A DNA stretch of 64,000 bases, from NCBI GenBank assembly GCA_020444065.1, contig JAHLLQ010000009.1, positions 62,001 through 126,000 on the forward strand, in the 5' to 3' direction. The position numbers and the translations under genes are program-made. The notes under the pieces were generated by a model, which did not search any database, had not been told where the DNA came from, and saw only the letters and a list, made by a program, of their open reading frames with translations. The DNA is from a bacterium. Lineage in GTDB: Bacteria > Sumerlaeota > Sumerlaeia > SLMS01 > JAHLLQ01. This document shows, one piece after another, positions 16,932-25,266 of this stretch. The number at the start of each line of letters is the position of its first letter. The stretch's first letter is position 1.

Positions 16932-16971
16932 TCAAAAAACGTCCGGGCCCCTGCGGTGTGCAGGGGCCCGG
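16932..16971 (-). terminator. Rho-independent terminator of the LamG-like gene
   Basis: A perfect 12-bp stem (CCGGGCCCCTGC / GCAGGGGCCCGG) with a GGTGT loop. On the minus strand it is followed by ACGTTTTTT. It lies about 48 bp past the stop of the gene at 17019. Confidence 0.88.
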
Positions 16972-17018
16972 TGAATTTCAGGCGGCGCAGGTACCACCTG
17001 ACAGGAGTTGGAGGCTGA

Positions 17019-18494
17019 TTAGTGTTCGAGCAAGTACCAGTCGTTCACGTTGGTGAACTGGGTCTGCTTCGAGACGCGAAGGTTATCCAGCACGATCGTG
17101 CCGCGGCCCCAGTCGATGTTCTGAATTGCGAAGTGGCCGTGGGCCTGGCCGTACTCGGAGAAGTCGGCCGCGTGCGTGCCGGACGCTTCGAGCGAGTCGT
17201 TGATGTAGACGTCGAAGGTCGACTCGCCGACCTGGATCTCGAAGCCGAAGGGTGTGCTGGGCAGGGTGATGACGCTGTTTGCCAGCTGCGGGCCGTTGTC
17301 GCCGTAGTTGTTCGGGCTCTTGGCAAAGACCTGCAGCGTGCCGGTCGTGTTGCCATCCTGGACCGCCAGATGTGCGACCACGTCTGCCTGGCCGCCATCG
17401 TAGCTATCCCAGACCCAGAGGGCGCTGTAGGCGCCGATTTCGACGCGCATCGGGCCGGTGATCGCGGAGATATCGTTGACGTCGGTGGAGATGTAGATGC
17501 TGCCGCCGTCAAAGGCCATCGCCTCGCGGGCGTCGACGCTGGTAGGTGCCCATGCGAAATTGCCGGGCGTCACCGCCAGCGCGCCGGAGCCCTGGGCAAT
17601 CGTGCCCTGTCCAGGATCGGCACCGAGCGTTTCCCACTTCGTTTCGTCGATGCCGCCATCATAGGTGGCGTTCGCGAAATCATCTTCCACCGTGGTCGGA
17701 CGATTGAGCGTGCCGGTGTCCACATCGCCGACGGAGACGGCGGAGATTTGGACGCTGCCATGGCCCCAGTCCTGCTGCCCGAAGTTCAGCATGAACGAGG
17801 GGGTTTCGCTCAGTTCGCTGATATTGATGTTCGTCGGGCCTTCCAGAACCAACTGGCCATCGAGAGCCAACTGGTACGTGAAGTCGTTGACGACCAGGTC
17901 GACATCCAGCGGATAGGAAAGGCCGAACAGCTCGATTACGGCGTTGGTCTTGCCAGTACCGGACGTGGTCTCGCCGGCATTCTTCTCCCAGACTTCGACC
18001 TTCAGCTTGTCGGGCACGTCCACATCATAGACGAAGAACACGCCGAACATTGCGCCCGCGTAGGAGTACATGTCGTGGGCGCCCGGGCCGACAGTCGTCG
18101 CCGTGTCGTCCAACTGGACCTTCAGGTTCACGTCGACATTATCACCCCATCCTGTAGTGCGATTAACGTCAACATTCCACTCATTAATCGTGAAGGAGAT
18201 CGGCGTGCCGAGGTTGTCCGCACTGTTGGTGATGTCGATCTTGTTGTTGGCGAACAGGGTCGTCTGGTTCCAACCGGCGTAAGAAGTGGTCAGAGTCAGG
18301 ACCTGGGTCGTGGAGTTCTGAACGGCGGCGCCGGCCACGGCGTCCGTGTTCACCTGCCAGACGGTGTTATCGAAGCTGCCGTCATAGGTCGGGTTGTCAA
18401 AATTGTCGGTGAGTTGTTGGGCGAACGCGCTGGACCCGACGAGCAGGACCATGGCCACGAACGCGCAGATACGGCTAACAGAACGCTGGTGCAT
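17019..18494 (-). CDS. Secreted protein with two LamG/concanavalin-like domains
   Basis: A 491-residue exported protein: signal peptide ending in SSAFA, then two tandem ~220-residue beta-sandwich repeats. Each opens with the same pattern (DNFDNPTYDGSFDNTVW and DDFANATYDGGIDETKW) and closes with a GxGxxxxDNxxVS-type strand (WGHGSVQISAVSVGD; WGRGTIVLDNLRVS). This resembles the laminin-G/lectin-like jelly rolls that bind sugars. There is no catalytic motif and no membrane or sorting anchor, so it is a free secreted binding protein. The ATG at 18494 starts the signal peptide, with GGAG upstream. Confidence 0.8.
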   Translation of the reverse strand: MHQRSVSRICAFVAMVLLVGSSAFAQQLTDNFDNPTYDGSFDNTVWQVNTDAVAGAAVQNSTTQVLTLTTSYAGWNQTTLFANNKIDITNSADNLGTPISFTINEWNVDVNRTTGWGDNVDVNLKVQLDDTATTVGPGAHDMYSYAGAMFGVFFVYDVDVPDKLKVEVWEKNAGETTSGTGKTNAVIELFGLSYPLDVDLVVNDFTYQLALDGQLVLEGPTNINISELSETPSFMLNFGQQDWGHGSVQISAVSVGDVDTGTLNRPTTVEDDFANATYDGGIDETKWETLGADPGQGTIAQGSGALAVTPGNFAWAPTSVDAREAMAFDGGSIYISTDVNDISAITGPMRVEIGAYSALWVWDSYDGGQADVVAHLAVQDGNTTGTLQVFAKSPNNYGDNGPQLANSVITLPSTPFGFEIQVGESTFDVYINDSLEASGTHAADFSEYGQAHGHFAIQNIDWGRGTIVLDNLRVSKQTQFTNVNDWYLLEH

Positions 18495-18970
18495 GGGGAG
18501 GATCTCCTTGGGGAGGAAGTTGTGTGCAATGCGCCCGCGGTTTACGGTGGTGGTTGATGGGGCCTGCTGGGGGCGGTGCGGGGCGCTTGGCACGGCTAGT
18601 GTTCCTCAAATTCTAACTCGCGTAGAGTTATCGATAACAAATCCAAGCGGGGGCTCCCCGTCAACCCCTTTTTGGACCGGTCTGCAATTAAATCGGCAGA
18701 TTCGGACCTGGTAGGGCGCGTGACCACCTGTCTGGTCCAATAACGCTCAATTGGTATCGTGAACGGTATGGCGGCGGTCGGAAAGGGTTGCGAACGGGAG
18801 TGCAACCCCCCGCAGTTGTCCCGTGCAGTGCCCCGTCGCCGCTGGCGCGCGTCCAATATGTTGGCGTTGACAGTTAAGCCGCGCGGGGGGCCCATCCATC
18901 ATTCGGTGCAAGTTCACCAGAAGGGCGCGATACGGACGAGGGGAGCATTTCAAGCTCCAGGAGAGCCAAG
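18495..18970. other. Intergenic region between divergent genes
   Basis: 476 bp separating the minus-strand LamG-like gene from the plus-strand monooxygenase-like gene. It should hold both promoters. I see AT-richer patches around 18610-18650 and 18680-18700 but no convincing -35/-10 pair, no operator-like palindrome and no repeat. Confidence 0.4.
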
Positions 18971-19279
18971 ATGGCGATCATGTTGTTCGTGCGTATCAAG
19001 TCGGAATTGGAGTCGGAAGAGCTCGTGCGGCGGGCGACCGAACGACGGCCGCAGTTTCTTGAAGTTCCAGGGCTTATCCAGAAAATCTACGGCCTCGATC
19101 CGAAGACCGGCGATGCATGCGGCGTGTACTTCTTCGAGGATCAGGCATCGCTCGATGCGTTCCGTGCGACGGAATTGGCGAAGAGCATCCCGATCGCCTA
19201 CGAGGCAGTCGACGTGCGACCGGAAGCTTATGAAGTGCTCTTTCCCCTGCGTCCGGATCGTGGGCCGATCGCCGAGTAG
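18971..19279 (+). CDS. Small dimeric alpha+beta-barrel protein (YdhR/ABM-like)
   Basis: A 102-residue protein with the feel of the ferredoxin-like dimeric alpha-beta barrel (antibiotic biosynthesis monooxygenase or YdhR type): an N-terminal strand IMLFVRIKS, a helix, VPGLIQKIYGLDPKTG, then GVYFFEDQASLDAFRATEL. These proteins oxidise or bind small aromatic or polyketide compounds. AGGAG lies 7 nt upstream of the ATG. It is convergent with the AtuA-C/hydratase gene. The family is assigned by pattern only. Confidence 0.7.
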   Translation: MAIMLFVRIKSELESEELVRRATERRPQFLEVPGLIQKIYGLDPKTGDACGVYFFEDQASLDAFRATELAKSIPIAYEAVDVRPEAYEVLFPLRPDRGPIAE

Positions 19280-19291
19280 GTTTGCGGCGGG

Positions 19292-20494
19292 CTACGCGTC
19301 GCTCCAGTCCAGTGGCTTCTTTGCGAAGAAGCATTCCAGGCCGTGGCGGAAGGTCTCTTCCTGCGAGTACGACGCGAAGAGTTCGACGACGTTCGCCATG
19401 TCGGCGAGAATGCCGGGAATCTCCGGCGCGTTAACGAGTTGCTTGGAACGCCGCATCGCGCCGTCACTGTTTGTGCGCACCATCTCGTCGGCATAGGCAC
19501 GTGCATCGTCGATGACGTGGCGCGGATCATCGCCGGCGCCGAGATGATGCACCCAGCCGCGCGCGTAGGCTTCGGGGGCTTTGACGCGGCGTCCGCTCAG
19601 CATCAGTTCGCGGGCCGCGGACGCGTGCAGGCGCCGCATCGCAATTGTCGAAACGAGGCCGGGGACAAAGCCGATTTTCACTTCAGGAAAACCGAACAGC
19701 GCGCTCTCGTGCGCCCAGATGCAATCGGAGACGATGGTCAGCGCGGTGCCGCCGCCGAGCGCCGGTCCGTGAATCGCGGAAACGAGCGGTTGCGGCAGTT
19801 GCAGCATGTCGCCGAAGCACGCCGCAAGTTCCTTGGCCAGCAGTTTGACGCTCGCGAACGTGAAGTCGTCGTGTAGTTCGCGCAGATCGAGCCCGGCGCA
19901 GAATCCGGCACCTTCGCCGCTGAGGAGCACGACCTTCGCGGCGGGATCGTTGGCCGCGCGGCGGATCTCGTCGCGCAGATGACGGACCATGTCGAGCGTC
20001 AGTGCGTTGCGGCGCTCCGGGCGATTCAGGCGAATGTGAAAGACGCGGCCGTCGCGCTCGGCCAGCACTTCGTCGCTGCGACCGGGCGCACCGTTCTTGT
20101 CGACCTCGACGAACTGGAAGCACTCCGGTGGCAACTCCGGCCCCCAGTGCAGGCGAGCTTGCTCGTACATCTCGGCGGGCACGCGAACCGGCATGCGCAG
20201 CAAGGCGTGGGAGTACGTCTTTCCCTGCGCGTCGATCTGAAGCGAAACGGACCCGCCACCGCCGAGTGCGCCGTGCACGAGGAAGTTCAGTGCGTCGAGG
20301 TTCGGCATTTCGAAACGCTCGACCGGGCCGGTGGCCATCGAGCCAAGAAACGCTGCGACGCGTTCGGCGGTGAGCTCGCGCGCCAGGAAGTCGTACCACT
20401 CTGGGCGGCGGGCGATCACGCCAACGTTGACTGCGTCCCCTTTATCGCCGGAACGGCCGTGAGCAAGCATGTAGAGAGCAACGGTGACGCTCAT
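19292..20494 (-). CDS. Fusion: AtuA C-terminal domain + enoyl-CoA hydratase
   Basis: A 400-residue protein with two parts. Residues 1-110 match the C-terminal domain of AtuA proteins (AHGRSGDKGDAVNVGVIA, RPEWYDFL, MPNLDALNFLVHGALGGG). Residues 135-395 are a crotonase fold (HIRLNRPERRNALTLDM, GAGFCAGLDL, HGPALGGGTALTI, FPEVKIGFVPG). One of the two hydratase glutamates (E in GGGxE) is replaced by Ala, while the second (FPEV) is kept, as in isomerase or methylglutaconyl-CoA-type hydratases. The AtuA N-terminal part is the adjacent upstream gene, overlapping by 4 bp. AAGGAG lies 8 nt before the ATG. This joining of AtuA-C to a hydratase is unusual. Confidence 0.88.
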   Translation of the reverse strand: MSVTVALYMLAHGRSGDKGDAVNVGVIARRPEWYDFLARELTAERVAAFLGSMATGPVERFEMPNLDALNFLVHGALGGGGSVSLQIDAQGKTYSHALLRMPVRVPAEMYEQARLHWGPELPPECFQFVEVDKNGAPGRSDEVLAERDGRVFHIRLNRPERRNALTLDMVRHLRDEIRRAANDPAAKVVLLSGEGAGFCAGLDLRELHDDFTFASVKLLAKELAACFGDMLQLPQPLVSAIHGPALGGGTALTIVSDCIWAHESALFGFPEVKIGFVPGLVSTIAMRRLHASAARELMLSGRRVKAPEAYARGWVHHLGAGDDPRHVIDDARAYADEMVRTNSDGAMRRSKQLVNAPEIPGILADMANVVELFASYSQEETFRHGLECFFAKKPLDWSDA

Positions 20495-21867
20495 CGGGCG
20501 GTCTCCTTTGCATCGTCAAGCGTGAGGATATCGAGCTTTGGTTCGGCTGCGGACTTATCGACCAGCCCGGGCCAGTACGCAAGCACGTCTGTTGGACGAG
20601 GGCGGCCCCCGGCGAAACCCGTTGCGCCAGGAGGGCCGGTCAGGACGAGCGGCACAATGTCCTGGCCGAAGCGCGCGAGTTGCTCTTTGTCGTGTCCGCG
20701 CACCGCGATACGCAGTTGCACTTCGTTGACTTGCGTTTCGTCCACGGCCGCGCGCGAAATTGCGCCATGGCATCCATCGTAGCCGACGGTTTCGGTGCTC
20801 ACGGCATCGAATGAGATACCCAGCTTCTCTGCGCGCTTCAGGACGAGTTCGCCCGCGCGGCGCGCTTTGCCGACGGCGTCCGGCCACGAATAGACCATCG
20901 TCCCGGACAGCATATATCCGTCGGCGTAGGAACACGAGACCTTATAGGAATCGGTGGTGGGATTGCCCCTCACGCCGGTGATGCGCACTCGATTCGGCGC
21001 TTCCTGCTCGACGCGAATCGAAGAGAAGTCCACGACAACATCCGGCGTGATGTAATCCTTCGGGTCGCCGATTTCGTACAACAACTGTTCCTTCACGGTG
21101 CCGGTGGAAACTTCGCCGCCGAGGGAATCGTGCTTCGTGATCACGAGACCGTCGCGCCCGTCAAACTCCGCGATTGGGAAGCCGAGCTCAACCAGCTCCT
21201 CCGTCCCCAGTTTTCGACCAAGGAAGTTGCCGCCGCTCGACTGGGCGCCGCATTCCAGGATGTGTCCGGCGACGATCCCGAGCGCAAGAGCGTCCCAATC
21301 GTCCCACGCGACACCGTAGCGATGCACCAGCGGCGCCAGAGTCAGGCCGGTATCGGTGACGCGACCGGTCACGATGATCTGACAGCCTGCTTCGAGCGCC
21401 TGAACCATCGGACGCGCGCCGAAGTACACGTTGGCACTCAGGAGCGAGTCCTTGATCGCCGCCAGTTCCGGTGCGTGCGGATCAAGGCCCTTAAGTGGCA
21501 GATCGTCCAGGCGATCGAGAATGTCGTCGCCGTGCACGACACCGATCTTGATTTTGCTCTTCGAGTCGTGGGCCTTGATTCGTTCGAGCAGCGCCTGCGC
21601 ACAACCAATCGGATTCGCGCCGCCGGCGTTGCTGATCACCGTGATGTTGTTCTCGATCAAATCCGGTAGCAGTTCGTCGATCACGCCGACAAAATCGCGC
21701 GCATAGCCCATCGCCGGATCCCGGCGGCGCTGCTTTTGCATGATGCTCATGGTGACTTCGGCCAGGTAATCGAAAACCAGGTAATCGATCTGGCCGGAAC
21801 GAACTTGAAGCAACGGTGCTTTTGGCCAGTCGCCCCAGTAGCCTTGTGCGGATGCAACGCGGATCAT
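20491..21867 (-). CDS. AtuA-like N-terminal protein (DUF1446)
   Basis: A 458-residue protein of the AtuA family (acyclic terpene utilisation; formerly DUF1446), lacking the short C-terminal domain, which is carried by the next gene. Family segments: AQGYWGD, DYLAEVTMSIMQKQRRRDP, VISNAGGANPIGCA, ARPMVQALEAGCQIIVTGRVTD, GIVAGHILECGAQSSGGNF and GYDGCHGAI. In Pseudomonas atuA belongs to the citronellol/geraniol pathway, but its exact reaction is unclear. Here it lies in a cluster with an acyl-CoA dehydrogenase and a B12-dependent mutase, which suggests branched-chain acyl-CoA work. Confidence 0.9.
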   Translation of the reverse strand: MIRVASAQGYWGDWPKAPLLQVRSGQIDYLVFDYLAEVTMSIMQKQRRRDPAMGYARDFVGVIDELLPDLIENNITVISNAGGANPIGCAQALLERIKAHDSKSKIKIGVVHGDDILDRLDDLPLKGLDPHAPELAAIKDSLLSANVYFGARPMVQALEAGCQIIVTGRVTDTGLTLAPLVHRYGVAWDDWDALALGIVAGHILECGAQSSGGNFLGRKLGTEELVELGFPIAEFDGRDGLVITKHDSLGGEVSTGTVKEQLLYEIGDPKDYITPDVVVDFSSIRVEQEAPNRVRITGVRGNPTTDSYKVSCSYADGYMLSGTMVYSWPDAVGKARRAGELVLKRAEKLGISFDAVSTETVGYDGCHGAISRAAVDETQVNEVQLRIAVRGHDKEQLARFGQDIVPLVLTGPPGATGFAGGRPRPTDVLAYWPGLVDKSAAEPKLDILTLDDAKETAR

Positions 21868-21887
21868 GGTGTGTCCTTGTCCAAGAG

Positions 21888-21982
21888 CGGAGTGGCGAGT
21901 GATGAGTGACGAGTGGCGAGTAGGCCGCCGGAATCCCTGAGAGATTCACTAGCCACTCGTCACTAGCCACTAGCCACTGCTC
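21888..21982. repeat. Inverted arrangement of GAGTGGCGAGT/ACTAGCCACTC repeats
   Basis: Between the mutase stop and the AtuA start. The left half carries GAGTGGCGAGTGATGAGTG repeats, the right half the opposite-strand form (CACTAGCCACTCGTCACTAG), with GGCCGCCGGAATCCCTGAG between. The halves can pair into a long hairpin. Related units are at 491-512 and 36797-36836. Confidence 0.65.
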
Positions 21983-21984
21983 TC

Positions 21985-23829
21985 CTAAATCATCGGCCGG
22001 AATCTTCCCCAGCAGTCTTGCAGTGCTTCGACCATTTGGCCGTTTGTTGCGTGTTCGGCGGCGTCGAGGAGTGTTTCAAAGACATTCACTTCGCTTTCGC
22101 CGCAAAGGGCTGTTTCGCGCAGGCGAGCGAGCGCTTCCTTGGCGCCGGCTTCGTGGCGGTGCTTGAAGTCGCGTACGCGTTCCGCCTGCATTTCGCGCTT
22201 CTCGCGTGGCGTGCGTGAGAGATTGACTTCCGGCCGAGCCGTCTTGTCGTCGCGATAGCAATTCACGCCCACGATGCGGCGCGTTCCTTCGCCGACCTGC
22301 TCGTGCATGCGGTAGAAGCTATCCTGAATGCGCGCGCGCGTGTAGCGTTGCTCGACCGCCGCCAGGACTCCGCCAAGATGATCGATCTCGTCCCAGATGT
22401 CGAGCACGGCGGCTTCAACGCGATCGGTCAGCACCTCCATGCCTGGGCTGTTGCTGAACACGCCCATCATATGGCGAAACAGGCCGGATTCCTCGAGCAG
22501 AATTGCCTGCGTGTCACTTGCGATCTGAGCGGCTTCGGCGGTCGGCGTTGTGATTGCTTCATCGTACGAGTTCGAATGTGCCGAGTTCGTGTGGTTGATC
22601 AAGCCCAGGAACAACTGCACCGCGGTGCGCGTGATGTTGTTCAGGTAGCGCTGTTCGATCAGGCTGCGGCCGCTCGTCTGCGTGTGGAACTTCAGCTTCG
22701 CCTTCGCCGGATCGACGCCGAAGTGATCGCGTAATGCAATCGACCACAAGCGCCGCGCAACGCGGCCCGTGACGGCCGATTCCAGGTCGTGATCGAACTG
22801 GAAGAAGAACGACAAGCGCGGGACCACGGCGTTCAGATCCATGCCGCGCCTCCGGAACTCGTGCGCGTAGAAGAGGCCATTCCCGACGGTGAACGCGAGT
22901 TGCTCGATCGGGTTCGCGCCGGCTTCGGCGATGTGATAGCCGCTGATCGAAATCGGATACCAGCGCGGCATCACGCGCGTTGTGTAGTCCACCATGTCGC
23001 CGAGCAGACGAAGACTGGGCTCCAGCGGGAACAGAGTCTCGTTCTGCGCCTGGATTTCCTTCAGGATGTCTGCCTGGACGGTACCCCGCAGTGCGGCCGC
23101 CGTTTCGCGCCGCATGCGCAGGTACTCCTCGCGATCCGGCTCGCGACCATTCTCTGCACGGAACTTTTCGGCCTGCTGGTGCGTGGCGGCGACGATGAAC
23201 TGCGCCATCAACATTGGTCCCGGACCGTTGATCGTCATGGAGACACTGACGTTGCGCGCTGTCAGATCGAAGCCTGCAAACAGGCGCTGCATATCGTCGA
23301 TCGTCGAGACGGCCACGCCGCCTTCGCCGACTTTGCCGAGCAGGCCTTCTCCATCCGAATCCATCCCGTACAGAGTCGGCCCATCGAAGGCGGTGGAGAG
23401 GCGAATCGTGCGCTGGTTCTGCGCGAGGAAGTGAAAGCGCTCGTTCGTATCTTCCGCCAGGCCGAGGCCGGCAAACATTCGCGTGGGCTCCTCGTGCTCT
23501 TCGCCTTCCTTGATCAGGTACATCCGCGGATAGGCGGAGTGCGTGTATGGAAACTCGCCGGGCAGGCCTTCCCTCAAAAGATAGCGAGTCACCGCGCCGG
23601 GTTCGTCGTAATTCGGAAGCGCGACTTCCGGGACGTTGAGGCCGTTCAGCGTGTGCGTTTCTGGAATTGCGCCGAGCGCTTTGCGCCAGCGCTCCATCGC
23701 CGCAGCACCGGCGGATTCGTCCGTGCGAGCGCGTTGGACTTCGCCAGGAACGCGATCATGGTAAGCGCGCACCGCGGCGGCGCTGGCGGCGAGAACGCCT
23801 GCAGATTGAGCCGGCATTGTGGCGGTCAT
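21985..23829 (-). CDS. Acyl-CoA mutase large subunit, isobutyryl-CoA mutase (IcmF-like) type
   Basis: A 614-residue TIM-barrel subunit of a B12-dependent acyl-CoA mutase. It lacks the B12-binding domain, which is in a separate gene. Its closest pattern match is the mutase part of fused isobutyryl-CoA mutase IcmF: RLSTAFDGPTLYG, GKVGEGGVAVSTIDDM, SVSMTINGPGPM, GTVQADILKE, ISGYHIAEAGANP, HTQTSGRSL, YDEAITTPT. At the two specificity positions it has Phe119 (TRMFAG) and Gln262 (QAQNE). These are the isobutyryl-CoA mutase residues; methylmalonyl-CoA mutase has Tyr and Arg. GGAG lies 7 nt before the ATG. Expected reaction: isobutyryl-CoA to n-butyryl-CoA, or a close analogue. Confidence 0.88.
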   Translation of the reverse strand: MTATMPAQSAGVLAASAAAVRAYHDRVPGEVQRARTDESAGAAAMERWRKALGAIPETHTLNGLNVPEVALPNYDEPGAVTRYLLREGLPGEFPYTHSAYPRMYLIKEGEEHEEPTRMFAGLGLAEDTNERFHFLAQNQRTIRLSTAFDGPTLYGMDSDGEGLLGKVGEGGVAVSTIDDMQRLFAGFDLTARNVSVSMTINGPGPMLMAQFIVAATHQQAEKFRAENGREPDREEYLRMRRETAAALRGTVQADILKEIQAQNETLFPLEPSLRLLGDMVDYTTRVMPRWYPISISGYHIAEAGANPIEQLAFTVGNGLFYAHEFRRRGMDLNAVVPRLSFFFQFDHDLESAVTGRVARRLWSIALRDHFGVDPAKAKLKFHTQTSGRSLIEQRYLNNITRTAVQLFLGLINHTNSAHSNSYDEAITTPTAEAAQIASDTQAILLEESGLFRHMMGVFSNSPGMEVLTDRVEAAVLDIWDEIDHLGGVLAAVEQRYTRARIQDSFYRMHEQVGEGTRRIVGVNCYRDDKTARPEVNLSRTPREKREMQAERVRDFKHRHEAGAKEALARLRETALCGESEVNVFETLLDAAEHATNGQMVEALQDCWGRFRPMI

Positions 23830-23869
23830 GAGGTGACTCCGATCTTCCTTCGTTCGGTTGTTTCCGGGC

Positions 23870-24112
23870 CGGAGTGTTGTTGTGCCCCATCAGGGCACGG
23901 TTTCCTTTTCAGCCCGATCCCCAGCCCGATGGGCTGGGCTAAGGAATGGTGCGCCTTCAGCGCATTCCCATTTCGACGTCTCACCGTCTCCCTTTATGGC
24001 ATTCGGGCCGCCATTCAGACAAGGCCCAACGGGTCGGCAAGTCCTTAGCCCAGGCCGCAGGCCTGGGAAAGCCCGGCGCCAATCAGGGCGGCCTGAAGGG
24101 CCGCGATAGAAA
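23870..24112. repeat. Palindrome-rich spacer inside the mutase cluster
   Basis: 288 bp between the mutase and the B12/G-protein gene hold no gene. They contain several small hairpins: GTGCCCCATCAGGGCAC, CAGCCCGATGGGCTGGGCT, GAATGGTGCG...GCGCATTCC, CCCAGGCCGCAGGCCTGGG and GGCGGCCTGAAGGGCCGC. The style is that of the elements at 2354-2640 and 40634-40845. Confidence 0.6.
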
Positions 24113-24117
24113 CGTCG

Positions 24118-25260
24118 TCACCTCCCGATTCGTTCCTCCAGCAATTCGTGCAACTTGTCCACGCCTTCGTCGCGATGCCGGACGGCCGTGACGCCGAGGA
24201 GCTCGAACGGGCGACCTTCCGCGCGCAGGCGGGCGCGAATTGTCTTCAGTGCAGCGGCGGATGCCGGTTGATCGCACTTGTTCAGCACAACAATGTCCGC
24301 CTGCTCCAGCATGACGGTTTTTTCCAACTGCAGCGCCGAGCCGAATTCGCTCGTCATCACGTACACGTTCAGATCAACGAGGCCATCGAACGGATTGTCC
24401 GCCTGGCCGATGCCGGCGCTTTCCAGAACGATCACATCGAACGGCGCCGCAGACAGGACCTTCACCGCGCGGCCGAGAGCGCCGCTCACGCCGCCGGGAT
24501 TATTGCGTGTGGCGAGGCTGCGGATGTAGACGCCGCCTTTGTCCGCGGCCAGCATGCGAATGCGATCGCCAAGGAGCGCTCCGCCGCCATTTCGTGACGT
24601 TGTTGGATCGCAGCAGACAACGGCGACGCGGTGTTTGCCGGCGGCGCTGAAACGCAGCAGCAACTCGTCGATCAAGGTGCTTTTGCCCGCGCCTCCGTTT
24701 CCAGAAACGCCGATCACGAAGGGGCGTTTCGTCGCCCCTTCGAAATCCTGTGCAGTGTCTTCGACGATGGAGAGTGCACGGGCGATGGCGTTGGGTTTTC
24801 CGGCCGCCAGATCATCTACCAAGGCATCAAGCTGTCGATCGTCGGCGCGATTGGCGGCGCAGATGGCGCGGACCTGCTTTGCGATATCCCACAACGCCAT
24901 GCCGGGCGCGAAGACTTCGGCGATGCCCATTTCTTTGAGTTGTTCCGTGTCGCGGCCGGTGATGGTTCCGCCGCCCCCGGCAACTACCGGGATCGACACA
25001 CCGGCCGCGCGCAGATCGTTCAAAACGTCTTCCAGAAACTCCATGTGCCCGCCGTTGTAAGAGCTGATACCGATCGCGTCGACATCCTCCTCGATCGCGG
25101 CGCGAACGATTTGTGCGGGGCTCTTATTAAAGCCAAGATAGATGACTTCGAGTCCTTCGTGCCGCAGCGCACGACTGACGCCGACGATCGCGGCGTCGTG
25201 GCCATCGCAAAGCGCGACGGCGGTTAGTACGCGGAACGGGGCACTGGGAGTTTCAGGCAT
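24118..25260 (-). CDS. B12-binding domain fused to MeaB-like G-protein chaperone (N-terminal half of IcmF)
   Basis: A 380-residue protein. Residues 10-140 are a cobalamin-binding Rossmann domain: the DxH motif in CDGHDAAIVG (the His is the lower axial ligand), ISSYNGGHMEF and VAGGGGTI. Residues 180-378 are a SIMIBI-class GTPase: P-loop GNGGAGKST, GGGALLGDRIRM, IRSLATRNNPGG, ESAGIGQADNP and NKCD for guanine. This is the domain order of the first half of IcmF; the mutase half is the next gene. The G-domain should gate cofactor loading and repair. It is 6 bp from the CoA-binding gene upstream. Confidence 0.9.
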   Translation of the reverse strand: MPETPSAPFRVLTAVALCDGHDAAIVGVSRALRHEGLEVIYLGFNKSPAQIVRAAIEEDVDAIGISSYNGGHMEFLEDVLNDLRAAGVSIPVVAGGGGTITGRDTEQLKEMGIAEVFAPGMALWDIAKQVRAICAANRADDRQLDALVDDLAAGKPNAIARALSIVEDTAQDFEGATKRPFVIGVSGNGGAGKSTLIDELLLRFSAAGKHRVAVVCCDPTTSRNGGGALLGDRIRMLAADKGGVYIRSLATRNNPGGVSGALGRAVKVLSAAPFDVIVLESAGIGQADNPFDGLVDLNVYVMTSEFGSALQLEKTVMLEQADIVVLNKCDQPASAAALKTIRARLRAEGRPFELLGVTAVRHRDEGVDKLHELLEERIGR

Positions 25261-25266
25261 GGCGGG

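Noticed and set aside
17019-18494. PEP-CTERM or other sorting signal on the LamG-like protein
   Set aside because: The protein ends in DWYLLEH with no terminal hydrophobic helix and basic tail.
23830-24117. Cobalamin riboswitch before the mutase
   Set aside because: Hairpins are simple palindromes; no B12-box-like sequence was found.
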